Of a stretch of 16,693 nucleotides of DNA, positions 1 to 6,592 are shown piece after piece. The first letter of the stretch is position 1. The number at the start of each line of letters is the position of its first letter. The notes under the pieces were generated by a model, which saw only the letters and a list, made by a program, of their open reading frames with translations, was not told the DNA's origin and searched no databases. A program made the translations under genes and the position numbers. This stretch comes from an uncultured Treponema sp. (GTDB lineage: Bacteria > Spirochaetota > Spirochaetia > Treponematales > Treponemataceae): assembly GCA_937892225.1 (NCBI GenBank), contig CALAUH010000281.1, positions 1-16,693 on the forward strand, given 5' to 3'.

Positions 1-579
1 ATTATTTTTATTGATGAAATAGATAAAATTGCCGTACATGGAGAAAGCCATGGACAGGATGTAAGCCGCGAAGGTGTTCAGCGAGATATTCTTCCGATTG
101 TAGAAGGAAGTAATGTTAATACAAAATACGGCGTAATAAATACAACACATATTTTATTTATTGCAGCAGGGGCTTTTAGTGTTGCTGCTCCAAGTGATTT
201 AATTCCTGAATTACAGGGACGTTTCCCGTTAAGAGTAGAATTAGATTCTTTACATAAAGATGATTTTAAACGTATTTTACAGGAACCAAAAAATTCTTTA
301 ATTATGCAGTATTCATCTTTACTTGAAACAGAAGGCGTAAAACTTGATTTTACTGAAGATGCAATTGACAGAATGAGTTTTATAGCAGAAGACGTTAATT
401 CAAAAGCAGAAAATATCGGTGCAAGAAGATTACACACAATTATGGAAAAAGTTCTGTCAGATATAAATTTTGAAGCAGATGAACATAACGGTGAAACAAT
501 CAAAATTGACAGTGCTTATGTAGATGCAAAATTAACAGATATTTTCCAGAGTGAAGATTTATCGCGATATATTTTGTAA
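1..579 (+). CDS. hslU: HslU, ATPase subunit of the HslUV protease (3' part)
   Basis: The reading frame is open from the first base, so the 5' end lies outside the window. The 192 codons present encode the C-terminal part of HslU (ClpY), the AAA+ unfoldase that feeds substrates to the HslV peptidase in the cytoplasm. Visible landmarks are the Walker B stretch IIFIDEIDK at the very start, sensor-1-like HILFIAAGAF, PELQGRFP with the arginine-finger region, and the sensor-2 motif GARRLHT near the C-terminus. The protein ends DLSRYIL, close to the usual HslU C-terminal tail that inserts into HslV. HslU before flgB is the order known from spirochaetes, and hslV would be expected just upstream. No terminator is obvious in the 88 bases before the next gene. 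Identification is secure. Confidence 0.96.
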   Translation: MIFIDEIDKIAVHGESHGQDVSREGVQRDILPIVEGSNVNTKYGVINTTHILFIAAGAFSVAAPSDLIPELQGRFPLRVELDSLHKDDFKRILQEPKNSLIMQYSSLLETEGVKLDFTEDAIDRMSFIAEDVNSKAENIGARRLHTIMEKVLSDINFEADEHNGETIKIDSAYVDAKLTDIFQSEDLSRYIL

Positions 580-605
580 ATCTAATTGACAAAAAAACTC
601 AAAAA

Positions 606-634
606 TAGTAAAAGTTATAATTGCATTGTATAAT
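606..634 (+). promoter_or_regulatory. Candidate sigma-70 promoter of the 668-2017 barrel gene
   Basis: A consensus TATAAT at 629-634 is preceded by TTG, giving the same TTGTATAAT string seen before ruvC. The best -35 at 17-nt spacing (606-611, TAGTAA) is poor. A second TATAAT at 616-621 and a consensus TTGACA at 586-591 are also present, but their spacing (24 nt) is too long for a normal pair. Start from the 629-634 element would give a leader of about 27 nt containing the GAGG ribosome site. Exactly which elements are used is uncertain. Confidence 0.45.
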
Positions 635-637
635 GCA
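622..637. promoter_or_regulatory. Perfect inverted repeat over the -10 element (possible operator)
   Basis: TGCATT (622-627), four bases, then AATGCA (632-637) form a perfect 6-bp inverted repeat centred on the TATAAT at 629-634. A dyad in this position is typical of a repressor site that blocks the polymerase. No regulator can be named, and short A/T-rich palindromes also arise by chance. Confidence 0.35.
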
Positions 638-667
638 TTAAATTCTATTAATAAAATTGAGGGAACT

Positions 668-2017
668 ATGAAAAAATTAGTATTAACTAGTCTTCTTATT
701 TGTTCAATTATCGGTTTTGGTTTTGCAGAAGAGCCTTACTTTGCTACATCAAAGCTTAATGAATCTACTAAGTCATTATTCAACAATGATGTTGATAACT
801 CTGTAGATCTTAAGGGATGGCAGTCAGTAAATCCTGCAAATTTATTCACATTTGTTGGTTATGAAAATGGTGATATCGATTTAGGTGTTGCTCATACATT
901 CGGAACTATTTACACAGGTTTTTACTTTAATGGTGTTTTAATTCCAACATCACAAACAGATAAAACTAACAATGAAGGTTCTGATCCAACAAAACAAGTA
1001 ACAAAAAATGCACATCAGTATAATTTTGCTGCTTTAGTTGGTATAAATAAACTTTCTTTCAGATTTGGTTTTAATTATGATGGTGATACTTGTTCAAATA
1101 TAAAAGATGGACCATATACAAAAAAATATAATGTAGGTCTTCGTTTTGATGCTGGTATTCCTGCATTCCTTTTAGGATGGGATACTTTCTATTCTGCAGG
1201 TGTTATTTTAGATTTAGGAACTAATAAAGGATCAACAAAAGCAGATAAAGCTGCAACTAATTATACAATTACAAATAATGGAACATCTGTAATTTCTATT
1301 CTTGCTGCTGCTGATTTTGAAAAAGCTGCTTCATTTACTCAGAATATTGATTTAGATTTAAGATATGATATTTCAACATTTGCAAAAAAACCTACTATAA
1401 CTTATAACGGTGGAACTGAAACTGTTACTATTCAAGAAGGTGCAAAAGATAATCTCTTAACTGTTACTCCTTCTTATACACTTACAGTACCTGCTTCTGA
1501 TATGTTTACTTTCAAATTAAGAGCAGATTTGCCAATGGCTTTTGGTTCTTCAAATGGTTTTAAAGCTAGAAAAGTTGGTTCAGCTAATAAAGTTTATAAC
1601 GATTATGATGCAGTTTCTACTTTTGAATTAAATCCAGAATTAAAAGCAGCTGTAAAATTAAATATTAAACCACAGTTGTCTTTCAATGCAGGTGTTGGTT
1701 TCGCACTTCCTTCTTTTGAATCAACAACAACTAAATCAAAAACTTGTAATGCTGATAATGGAACTGTTACTAATACAAACAAATCATCTACATCTATATG
1801 GACAGAAGCTGATGGTGCATGTTCATTCTCATCTGGATTAACATGGACTCCAGCAAAAGATTTCAACATTGATTTTACTTATCAGATTTTATCAGGAATT
1901 TTCTCTTCTGGTAATTTCGATTCTAACTTATCAACAAGTAGCTATTACTCTATCTGGGAAACATTAAATGATATTTTTGTACACAATGTTTCTATCCAGG
2001 TATCTTTCAAATTCTAA
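668..2017 (+). CDS. Predicted outer-membrane beta-barrel protein
   Basis: I do not recognise a named family. The start at ATG 668 is chosen over an in-frame TTG at 626 because it has a GAGG site 5-8 bases upstream and begins a clear signal peptide (MKKLVLTSLLICSIIGFGFA, predicted cut before EEPYF). The TTG at 626 overlaps the likely -10 element. The mature protein, about 428 residues, is a run of alternating hydrophobic/polar strands (for example DLGVAHTFGTIYTGFYFNG, YNVGLRFDAG, FTFKLRADLP, HNVSIQVSFKF) separated by Asn/Thr/Ser/Lys-rich loops. It ends in Phe, as outer-membrane barrels usually do. Three cysteines occur in the mature part. A porin-like or surface role is inferred. It has its own promoter region and terminator, so it looks like an independent unit between hslU and flgB. 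Confidence 0.8.
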   Translation: MKKLVLTSLLICSIIGFGFAEEPYFATSKLNESTKSLFNNDVDNSVDLKGWQSVNPANLFTFVGYENGDIDLGVAHTFGTIYTGFYFNGVLIPTSQTDKTNNEGSDPTKQVTKNAHQYNFAALVGINKLSFRFGFNYDGDTCSNIKDGPYTKKYNVGLRFDAGIPAFLLGWDTFYSAGVILDLGTNKGSTKADKAATNYTITNNGTSVISILAAADFEKAASFTQNIDLDLRYDISTFAKKPTITYNGGTETVTIQEGAKDNLLTVTPSYTLTVPASDMFTFKLRADLPMAFGSSNGFKARKVGSANKVYNDYDAVSTFELNPELKAAVKLNIKPQLSFNAGVGFALPSFESTTTKSKTCNADNGTVTNTNKSSTSIWTEADGACSFSSGLTWTPAKDFNIDFTYQILSGIFSSGNFDSNLSTSSYYSIWETLNDIFVHNVSIQVSFKF

Positions 2018-2039
2018 TTTGATTAATTAGTTTTTGTAC

Positions 2040-2075
2040 AAAAAGCTGTCTTATTTATAAGACAGCTTTTTTTTT
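2040..2075 (+). terminator. Rho-independent terminator after the barrel gene
   Basis: GCTGTCTTAT (2045-2054) and ATAAGACAGC (2057-2066) form a perfect 10-bp stem with a tiny loop, extended by flanking A and T runs. A run of nine T follows (2067-2075). It lies 22 bases after the stop of the barrel gene and just before the flgB promoter, so it separates the two transcription units. The A run on the left could allow function in both directions. Confidence 0.93.
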
Positions 2076-2077
2076 AC

Positions 2078-2104
2078 TAAACTATTTTTTTTATTTTCCG
2101 ACAA
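2078..2104 (+). promoter_or_regulatory. Sigma-28 (FliA)-like promoter of the flgB operon
   Basis: TAAACTAT (2078-2085), 11 bases, then TCCGACAA (2097-2104). This agrees at 6 of 8 positions in each box, and exactly in spacing, with the enterobacterial sigma-28 consensus TAAAGTTT-N11-GCCGATAA. The predicted start is near 2111, giving a leader of about 35 nt to flgB with the AGAGGAGA ribosome site. No good sigma-70 pair is seen in the same gap. The match is by eye and needs start-site mapping. Confidence 0.6.
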
Positions 2105-2145
2105 AGTAAGTAGATGTAAATAAATATTTTTAGAGGAGAATATTA

Positions 2146-2562
2146 ATGAATAGTTTTACACGTTCTGTAGATTTGTTACAGCGCGAAATGGATGTAACAA
2201 GTTTAAGATATCAGGTTACTTCAAACAATCTTGCAAATTCAGAAGTTCCTAATTATAAAAGACAGGTTGTTAATTTTGAAAGCGAATTAAAACGCGCTTT
2301 CGAATCGGAAGAAATTGCAAAAAATTCTTTTCATCTTACAACAACTGACCCTCGTCATATTCAGATTAATACTCCTTATGATTATCATGATGTTGAACCT
2401 AGAAGAGTTACAGACTGGGCTTCTACTTGTGATGCTAACGGTAATAATGTTGATGCTGAAACTGAAGCAAATAACATTTTACAGATTCAGATGCAGTATA
2501 GACTTCTTACTCAATTAACAAGTTTTGAGTTTGATCAGGTTAATACAGCAATGAAAAAATAA
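2146..2562 (+). CDS. flgB: Flagellar proximal rod protein FlgB
   Basis: A 138-residue protein of normal FlgB length. FlgB forms part of the proximal rod that crosses the periplasm above the MS ring. The N-terminal rod/hook signature is clear: MNSFTRSVDLLQREMDVTSLRYQVTSNNLANSEVPNYKRQ, of which SNNLANSEVPNYKR (about residues 27-40) is the conserved core. The C-terminal part (NNILQIQMQYRLLTQLTSFEFDQVNTAMK) is the matching helix that packs against the N-terminus. Export occurs through the flagellar type III apparatus, so no cleaved signal peptide is expected, and none is seen. It is the first gene of the operon, with a strong AGAGGAGA ribosome site, and flgC follows after 28 bases. Confidence 0.96.
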   Translation: MNSFTRSVDLLQREMDVTSLRYQVTSNNLANSEVPNYKRQVVNFESELKRAFESEEIAKNSFHLTTTDPRHIQINTPYDYHDVEPRRVTDWASTCDANGNNVDAETEANNILQIQMQYRLLTQLTSFEFDQVNTAMKK

Positions 2563-2590
2563 TTTTTAAGAGATATTAAGGAGTTTAAAT

Positions 2591-3052
2591 ATGGGTATTT
2601 TTACTAGTATAAATATTGCAACAACTGGAATGTCTGCAGAAAGATTAAGAAGTGATGTTATTTCAAATAATATTGCTAATGCTTCTACAACTCGTACTCA
2701 GGAAGGTGGTGCTTTTAAACGTTCAAGAGTAATTTTATCACCTGTAGCAGATTCTAATCCTCAGTGGCGTTCTCCTTTTGTACCTTCAGATATGGATAAT
2801 GGTCCTGGAAAAGGTGTAAAAGTTTTGGAAATTGTAAAAGATACTGAAACAGAAGGCCGTCTGGTTTATGATCCTGACCATCCTGATGCAATAAAATCTG
2901 GTCCAAATAAAGGTTACGTTGAATATCCTAATGTAAATATTGTAAATGAAATGGTAGATTTAATTTCTGCTTCAAGAGCATATGAAGCAAATGCAACTGT
3001 AATTGATGGTGCTAAAGATATGTTTAGTGCTGCATTAGATATAGGCCGTTAA
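2591..3052 (+). CDS. flgC: Flagellar proximal rod protein FlgC
   Basis: A 153-residue FlgC, the second proximal rod subunit. The N-terminus MGIFTSINIATTGMSAERLRSDVISNNIANASTTRT has the rod/hook signature with SNNIANAST (about residues 25-33). The middle holds a YVEYPNVNIVNEMVDLISASRAYEANATVIDGAKDMFSAALDIGR segment, of which NVNIVNEMVDLISASRAYEAN is the hallmark C-terminal motif of FlgC/FlgG-type proteins. AAGGAG lies eight bases before the ATG. It is cotranscribed with flgB, and a 77-base gap to fliE contains a possible extra promoter. Confidence 0.96.
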   Translation: MGIFTSINIATTGMSAERLRSDVISNNIANASTTRTQEGGAFKRSRVILSPVADSNPQWRSPFVPSDMDNGPGKGVKVLEIVKDTETEGRLVYDPDHPDAIKSGPNKGYVEYPNVNIVNEMVDLISASRAYEANATVIDGAKDMFSAALDIGR

Positions 3053-3066
3053 TTTTTTCTAAAAGG

Positions 3067-3094
3067 TTGACAGATTAAAAAAAACTGTTAATAT
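3067..3094 (+). promoter_or_regulatory. Possible internal sigma-70 promoter before fliE
   Basis: A consensus TTGACA at 3067-3072 is followed, after 16 bases, by TAATAT (3089-3094), a 4/6 match to the -10 box. It would give a leader of about 30 nt to fliE. The -10 is weak and the region is A/T-rich, so this is tentative. Confidence 0.4.
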
Positions 3095-3129
3095 TTTAAT
3101 TATATTTATTTTGGGTGGAAGGAAATAAT

Positions 3130-3483
3130 ATGTTAATACCAGAATTTGGAACTTTACAGATGGTTCGTACAGAAAACGAACATTTTGGTTTTGGAAAAAT
3201 CACTTCATTAAATGAATCAAAAGATAATACAACTCTTCTTCATACTACAGAAAAAGAAGGAACAAAATCATTTAAAGATTTTTTAATGGATGCAATGAAT
3301 GGTATGAACGACCAGCAGATGGCTGTTTCTGATTTACAGGAAAAAGTAATTACAAATCCTGATGATGTAGATATTCATGATGTAACAATTGCAATGTCTA
3401 AAGCTCGTATGAGTTTAAATCTTGCTCAGAATGTTATTGATCGTCTTGTTACAGACTGGAATGAAATCACTACTACAAGATAA
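3130..3483 (+). CDS. fliE: Flagellar hook-basal body protein FliE
   Basis: A 117-residue FliE, the small protein that joins the MS ring (FliF) to the proximal rod. I start it at ATG 3130 because GGAAGGA lies just upstream at good distance. The in-frame GTG at 3115 overlaps that site and is unlikely. The conserved C-terminal half is clear: SFKDFLMDAMNGMNDQQMAVSDLQEKVITNPDDVDIHDVTIAMSKARMSLNLAQNVIDRLVTDWNEI, where DVDIHDVTIAMSKA is the family motif. The N-terminal 40 residues are poorly conserved, as is usual. It precedes fliF by 108 bases, a gap that holds a strong promoter. Confidence 0.94.
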   Translation: MLIPEFGTLQMVRTENEHFGFGKITSLNESKDNTTLLHTTEKEGTKSFKDFLMDAMNGMNDQQMAVSDLQEKVITNPDDVDIHDVTIAMSKARMSLNLAQNVIDRLVTDWNEITTTR

Positions 3484-3510
3484 TTCATTTTTTAATTTCT
3501 TAATATTTAG

Positions 3511-3539
3511 TTGTCAAATTTCTTCTCCTATGCTATAAT
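3511..3539 (+). promoter_or_regulatory. Strong sigma-70 promoter (extended -10) before fliF
   Basis: TTGTCA (3511-3516), exactly 17 bases, then TATAAT (3534-3539), with TGC directly before the -10 giving an extended -10. That is 5/6 and 6/6 to consensus with ideal spacing, the best promoter in the window. The predicted start near 3546 leaves a leader of about 45 nt ending in the GGGAGGGG ribosome site of fliF. It would allow fliF-fliJ to be made independently of the sigma-28-like promoter before flgB. Confidence 0.78.
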
Positions 3540-3591
3540 TAATTGAATTTAGTATAAATTTCTATAAATTCGTTCAAAGGGAGGGGAACTA

Positions 3592-5301
3592 ATGAACGAA
3601 TGGCTTAAAAAGGTTGGAGCTAAAATCAAAGAACTTTGGTCTAAGTGGAAACCTATTCAGAAAGTCATAATAATTGGTATTATTCTTATCGTTATAGTCG
3701 CTATCATAATGACTGCGCGACTTTCGTCTAAACCATCATCTGTAAAGTTATTCAATGATAAAGTAAGTGACGTTACAACACGTACACAGATATTAACTCG
3801 TTTGGATCAGGCTGGTATTGAAGCTACAACTGATGATAACGGTTTTATTTATGTAGATAACAAAGATGTTAAACGTCAGGCTGTAATTTTACTTAATGAT
3901 GAAAATCTTCTTCCTACAAATATTGATATATGGTCAGACTATTTTGATAGAAGTTGGTCTACAACTGATGCTGATCAAAATGTTAAATACAAAGAAAAGA
4001 AGAGACTTGAACTTGAAAAGTTTATTGAAAGTTATCAGGACGTACAGGATGCAACTGTTACTTTAGATATTCCTGATACAAAATTATATAGAGAAGATCA
4101 GAATCCTGTAAAATGTTCTGTTATTGTAAGAACAAGACCGGGAAGTACTTTATTAACTGATAAAAAACGTATTCAGGGACTTCAGAGAGCTGTTTTAGGT
4201 GCAATCGAAGGTCTTAAAGAAGATTATCTTATTATTACTGACGAAGATGGTAATCAGGTTAATGATTTTTCTGGAATGGCAGAATCTGATGCTGTAGATG
4301 TTGTTGCAAAACAGCAGAAACTTATCTTGAAAAGAGAAACAGAAGTTCGTGCAAAAATCTTAAAAGCTTTTCAGGGATTTTATACAGAAGACAGATGTAG
4401 AGATATTCTTGTATCAATAGATATGGATATGTCTAAACGTCAAAGTGAATCTAAAGAATATTCAGCTATTGAAATCAAAAAAGATAATCCTGATACTCCA
4501 TATGATGATTCTGAATATCGTGATTATTTACCAATCAGTCAGCAGACAGTTACTAAAACTTGGGAAGGAACTGGTTATAATCCAGAAGGTCCTGCTGGTG
4601 TAGAAGGTGAAAATCCTCCTGTATATTCTGATATGTCAAATGTTGTTGGAAGATCTACAGAAACTGGATTAACACAAAATAATGCATTAAACGAAAAGAA
4701 AACTCAGGAAATTACTTCTCCTAAAATTGACCGAGTTACTGTATCTGTAAATATTGACGGTACATGGAAATTACTTCGTGATAAAGAAACTGGAAAATAT
4801 ATTCTTGATGACGAAGGATGGAGAAAACGAGAATATACTTCTTTAACTCCAGTTGAATTAGAAGATGTTGCAAAACTTATAAAAGGTGCAATTGGTTATA
4901 ATCAATCTCGTGGTGATGAAGTATATGTTACAAATATTGCTTATGACCGAACTGAAGAGCAGCATGCAGAAGATTTACAGTTCTTTGCAAAAGAAAAACG
5001 TACACTTGTTATAATTTTAATTCTTGCAGGTATTGTAGTTGTTCTTATTGGATTTATTCTCTTTAGAATCATCAGTAAAGAAATTGAAAGAAAACGAAGA
5101 GAAAGGGAAGCAAGACTTCTTGCAGAACAGCAGGCAGCACGAGAAAGAGCTCTTTGGGATGCAAAAGAAGATGGTATGGAAGTTACAATGTCTGTCGAAG
5201 AAACAAGACGTATGGAACTTCAGGAAAATGCAATTACAATGGCAAAAGAACATCCAGAAGATGTTGCTATGCTTATACGTACATGGTTAATGGAGGAATA
5301 G
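3592..5301 (+). CDS. fliF: Flagellar MS-ring protein FliF
   Basis: FliF, 569 residues, normal length for the family. It forms the MS ring in the inner membrane, the base on which the rod, switch and export gate assemble. Residues 24-43 (VIIIGIILIVIVAIIMTARL) are the first membrane segment and about 471-492 (TLVIILILAGIVVVLIGFIL) the second. Between them lie the periplasmic ring-building domains, with RLELEKFIESYQDVQDATVTLDIP and the KIDRVTVSVNIDG region. The cytoplasmic tail ends HPEDVAMLIRTWLMEE, the conserved peptide that binds the FliG N-terminal domain. A very strong AGGGAGGGG site precedes the ATG. fliG starts one base after the stop, and its ribosome site lies inside the fliF 3' end, so translation of the two partners is probably coupled. 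Confidence 0.97.
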   Translation: MNEWLKKVGAKIKELWSKWKPIQKVIIIGIILIVIVAIIMTARLSSKPSSVKLFNDKVSDVTTRTQILTRLDQAGIEATTDDNGFIYVDNKDVKRQAVILLNDENLLPTNIDIWSDYFDRSWSTTDADQNVKYKEKKRLELEKFIESYQDVQDATVTLDIPDTKLYREDQNPVKCSVIVRTRPGSTLLTDKKRIQGLQRAVLGAIEGLKEDYLIITDEDGNQVNDFSGMAESDAVDVVAKQQKLILKRETEVRAKILKAFQGFYTEDRCRDILVSIDMDMSKRQSESKEYSAIEIKKDNPDTPYDDSEYRDYLPISQQTVTKTWEGTGYNPEGPAGVEGENPPVYSDMSNVVGRSTETGLTQNNALNEKKTQEITSPKIDRVTVSVNIDGTWKLLRDKETGKYILDDEGWRKREYTSLTPVELEDVAKLIKGAIGYNQSRGDEVYVTNIAYDRTEEQHAEDLQFFAKEKRTLVIILILAGIVVVLIGFILFRIISKEIERKRREREARLLAEQQAARERALWDAKEDGMEVTMSVEETRRMELQENAITMAKEHPEDVAMLIRTWLMEE

Positions 5302-5302
5302 A

Positions 5303-6403
5303 ATGGCTGAAGAAGAAAATACTAGTCCTAAGCCGGTTCCAAAAACAAATAGTTTAAAACCTGCTGTTACATCAACTGTAAGTAAAAAGAATTCAAAAGA
5401 TTATAAAAGTTTGACTGGACGTCAAAAGGCAGCTATCTTCCTTATTTCTCTTGGTCCAGATGTTTCTGCAGAAATCATGAAACATCTTCGTGAAGATGAA
5501 GTTGAAACTTTAACATTTGAAATTGCACGTCAGGAAAAAGTAAATCCTGAATTTAAAGACGCTGTTCTTGAAGAATTCCAGGAATTGATGAATGCTCAGA
5601 ACTTCATCACTACTGGTGGTATTGATTACGCTCGTGAACTTTTGGAAAAATCTCTTGGTTCACAAAAAGCTATCGATATTATTAACAGACTTACTTCAAG
5701 TCTTCAGGTTCGTCCGTTCGACTTTATTCGTCGTACAGACCCTGCACACTTGTTAAACTTTATTCAGCAGGAATATCCTCAGACAATCGCTTTGATTTTA
5801 GCTTATCTTGAACCTGGAAAAGCTGCTGTTATTTTACAGAACTTACCTGAAGATATGCAGGCTGAAGTTTCAAAACGTCTTGCTACAATGGACCGTACAT
5901 CTCCAGACGTTCTTCGTGAAGTTGAACGTGTATTGGAAAAGAAACTTTCTACATTGTCTTCTGAAGACTATACAGCTGCCGGTGGTGTTGAAGCTATCGT
6001 TGAAATCTTGAACCTTGTTGACCGTTCTTCTGAAAAATCTATTATTGAATCTCTTGAAGAAGACGATCCAGATTTGGCAGAAGAAATCAAAAAGCGTATG
6101 TTCGTATTCGAAGATATCGTTCTTCTCGACAACCGTGCTATTCAGAAAGTACTTCGCGATGTCGACCAGCAGGAATTGGCAAAAGCGCTTAAATCTGTCG
6201 ATACTGAAGTACAAGATAAAATCTTTGGTAACATGTCTAAACGTGCAGCAAGCATGTTAAAAGAAGATATGGAATTTATGGGACCTGTTCGTTTAAAAGA
6301 CGTCGAAGAAGCACAGCAAAAAATTGTATCAATAATTCGTCGTCTCGAAGACAGTGGAGACATCGTAGTAGCCCGCTCCGGCGAAGACGAACTCGTAACA
6401 TGA
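5303..6403 (+). CDS. fliG: Flagellar motor switch protein FliG (FliG2 type)
   Basis: FliG, 366 residues, couples the stator ions to rotor torque and sits on the cytoplasmic face of the MS ring. LTGRQKAAIFLISLGPDVSAEIMKHL (about 37-62) opens the N-terminal FliF-binding domain, and LLNFIQQEYPQTIALILAYL the middle domain. The C-terminal domain with MFVFEDIVLLDNRAIQKVLRDVD (266-288) holds the charged torque helix. Residues 1-36 are a polar, Lys/Ser/Thr/Pro-rich extension before the usual start of homology. Odd points: the normally invariant EHPQ motif reads EYPQ (157-160), and the codons are richer in C-ending forms (TTC, ATC, GAC, CGC) than those of its neighbours, most of all in the last 60 bases. 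Spirochaetes often carry a second fliG elsewhere; the copy next to fliF is the one called FliG2. The stop overlaps the start of a duplicated element. Confidence 0.97.
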   Translation: MAEEENTSPKPVPKTNSLKPAVTSTVSKKNSKDYKSLTGRQKAAIFLISLGPDVSAEIMKHLREDEVETLTFEIARQEKVNPEFKDAVLEEFQELMNAQNFITTGGIDYARELLEKSLGSQKAIDIINRLTSSLQVRPFDFIRRTDPAHLLNFIQQEYPQTIALILAYLEPGKAAVILQNLPEDMQAEVSKRLATMDRTSPDVLREVERVLEKKLSTLSSEDYTAAGGVEAIVEILNLVDRSSEKSIIESLEEDDPDLAEEIKKRMFVFEDIVLLDNRAIQKVLRDVDQQELAKALKSVDTEVQDKIFGNMSKRAASMLKEDMEFMGPVRLKDVEEAQQKIVSIIRRLEDSGDIVVARSGEDELVT

Positions 6404-6485
6404 GTAAAGGTTGCGTGAGCAACCTGTTGATAAATTGGAAAGCGTTAAAAAAAATCGCGCCAGCAATTTTTTAGCTTAACCAATA
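6403..6485 (+). repeat. 83-bp hairpin-rich element, copy 1 of a tandem pair
   Basis: First of two near-identical units between fliG and fliH. It begins on the last base of the fliG stop. GGTTGC-GTGA-GCAACC (6409-6424) is a perfect 6-bp hairpin with a GNRA-type loop. Further on, AAGC(G)TTAAAAAA pairs imperfectly with TTTTTTA-GCTT (to 6477) around a GC core. ATG at 6400-6402 overlaps the fliG stop (ATGA) and opens a 24-codon frame, MSKGCVSNLLINWKALKKIA and four more residues, ending TAG at 6472-6474. No mobile-element gene is present, and what the element is remains unknown. Confidence 0.85.
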
Positions 6486-6561
6486 AGTAAAGGTTGCGTG
6501 AGCAATCTGTTGATAGATTGGAAAGCGTTAAAAAAAATCGCGTCAGCAATTTTTTAAGCTT
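6486..6561 (+). repeat. 83-bp hairpin-rich element, copy 2 of a tandem pair
   Basis: Second unit, offset by exactly 83 bases from copy 1. Over about 75 bases the two differ by three substitutions and one inserted A. The first hairpin is kept with one G-U pair (6492-6507). A second, overlapping hairpin CAATCT-GTTGAT-AGATTG (6503-6520) becomes perfect here. The long A/T stem is also improved: AAGC 6523-6526 with GCTT 6558-6561, and TTAAAAAA 6528-6535 with TTTTTTAA 6550-6557. The 24-codon frame persists but its start is ATA, with a stop just upstream, so it is not obviously translated. fliH begins 31 bases later. Confidence 0.85.
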
Positions 6562-6592
6562 GTTATAGAATTTATAAAAAAGGATATTTGTT

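Noticed and set aside
78..503. Minus-strand 141-codon open frame inside hslU
   Set aside because: It lies entirely opposite the conserved hslU coding sequence, has no ribosome site and no recognisable motif.
586..621. TTGACA 586-591 paired with TATAAT 616-621 as one promoter
   Set aside because: The 24-base spacer is well beyond the 16-18 used by sigma-70; listed only as alternative elements.
626..667. TTG start giving a 14-residue longer barrel protein
   Set aside because: The extension precedes a good signal peptide, overlaps the likely -10 box and lacks a ribosome site; ATG 668 has GAGG.
3115..3129. GTG start giving a 5-residue longer FliE
   Set aside because: It overlaps the GGAAGGA site that serves ATG 3130.
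6403..6561. CRISPR array or insertion-sequence remnant
   Set aside because: Only two adjacent units without spacers, no terminal inverted repeats, no target-site duplication and no transposase fragment.
6523..6561. Rho-independent terminator after fliG
   Set aside because: The T run is part of the stem rather than following it, and fliH lies 31 bases downstream in the same operon; partial attenuation remains possible.
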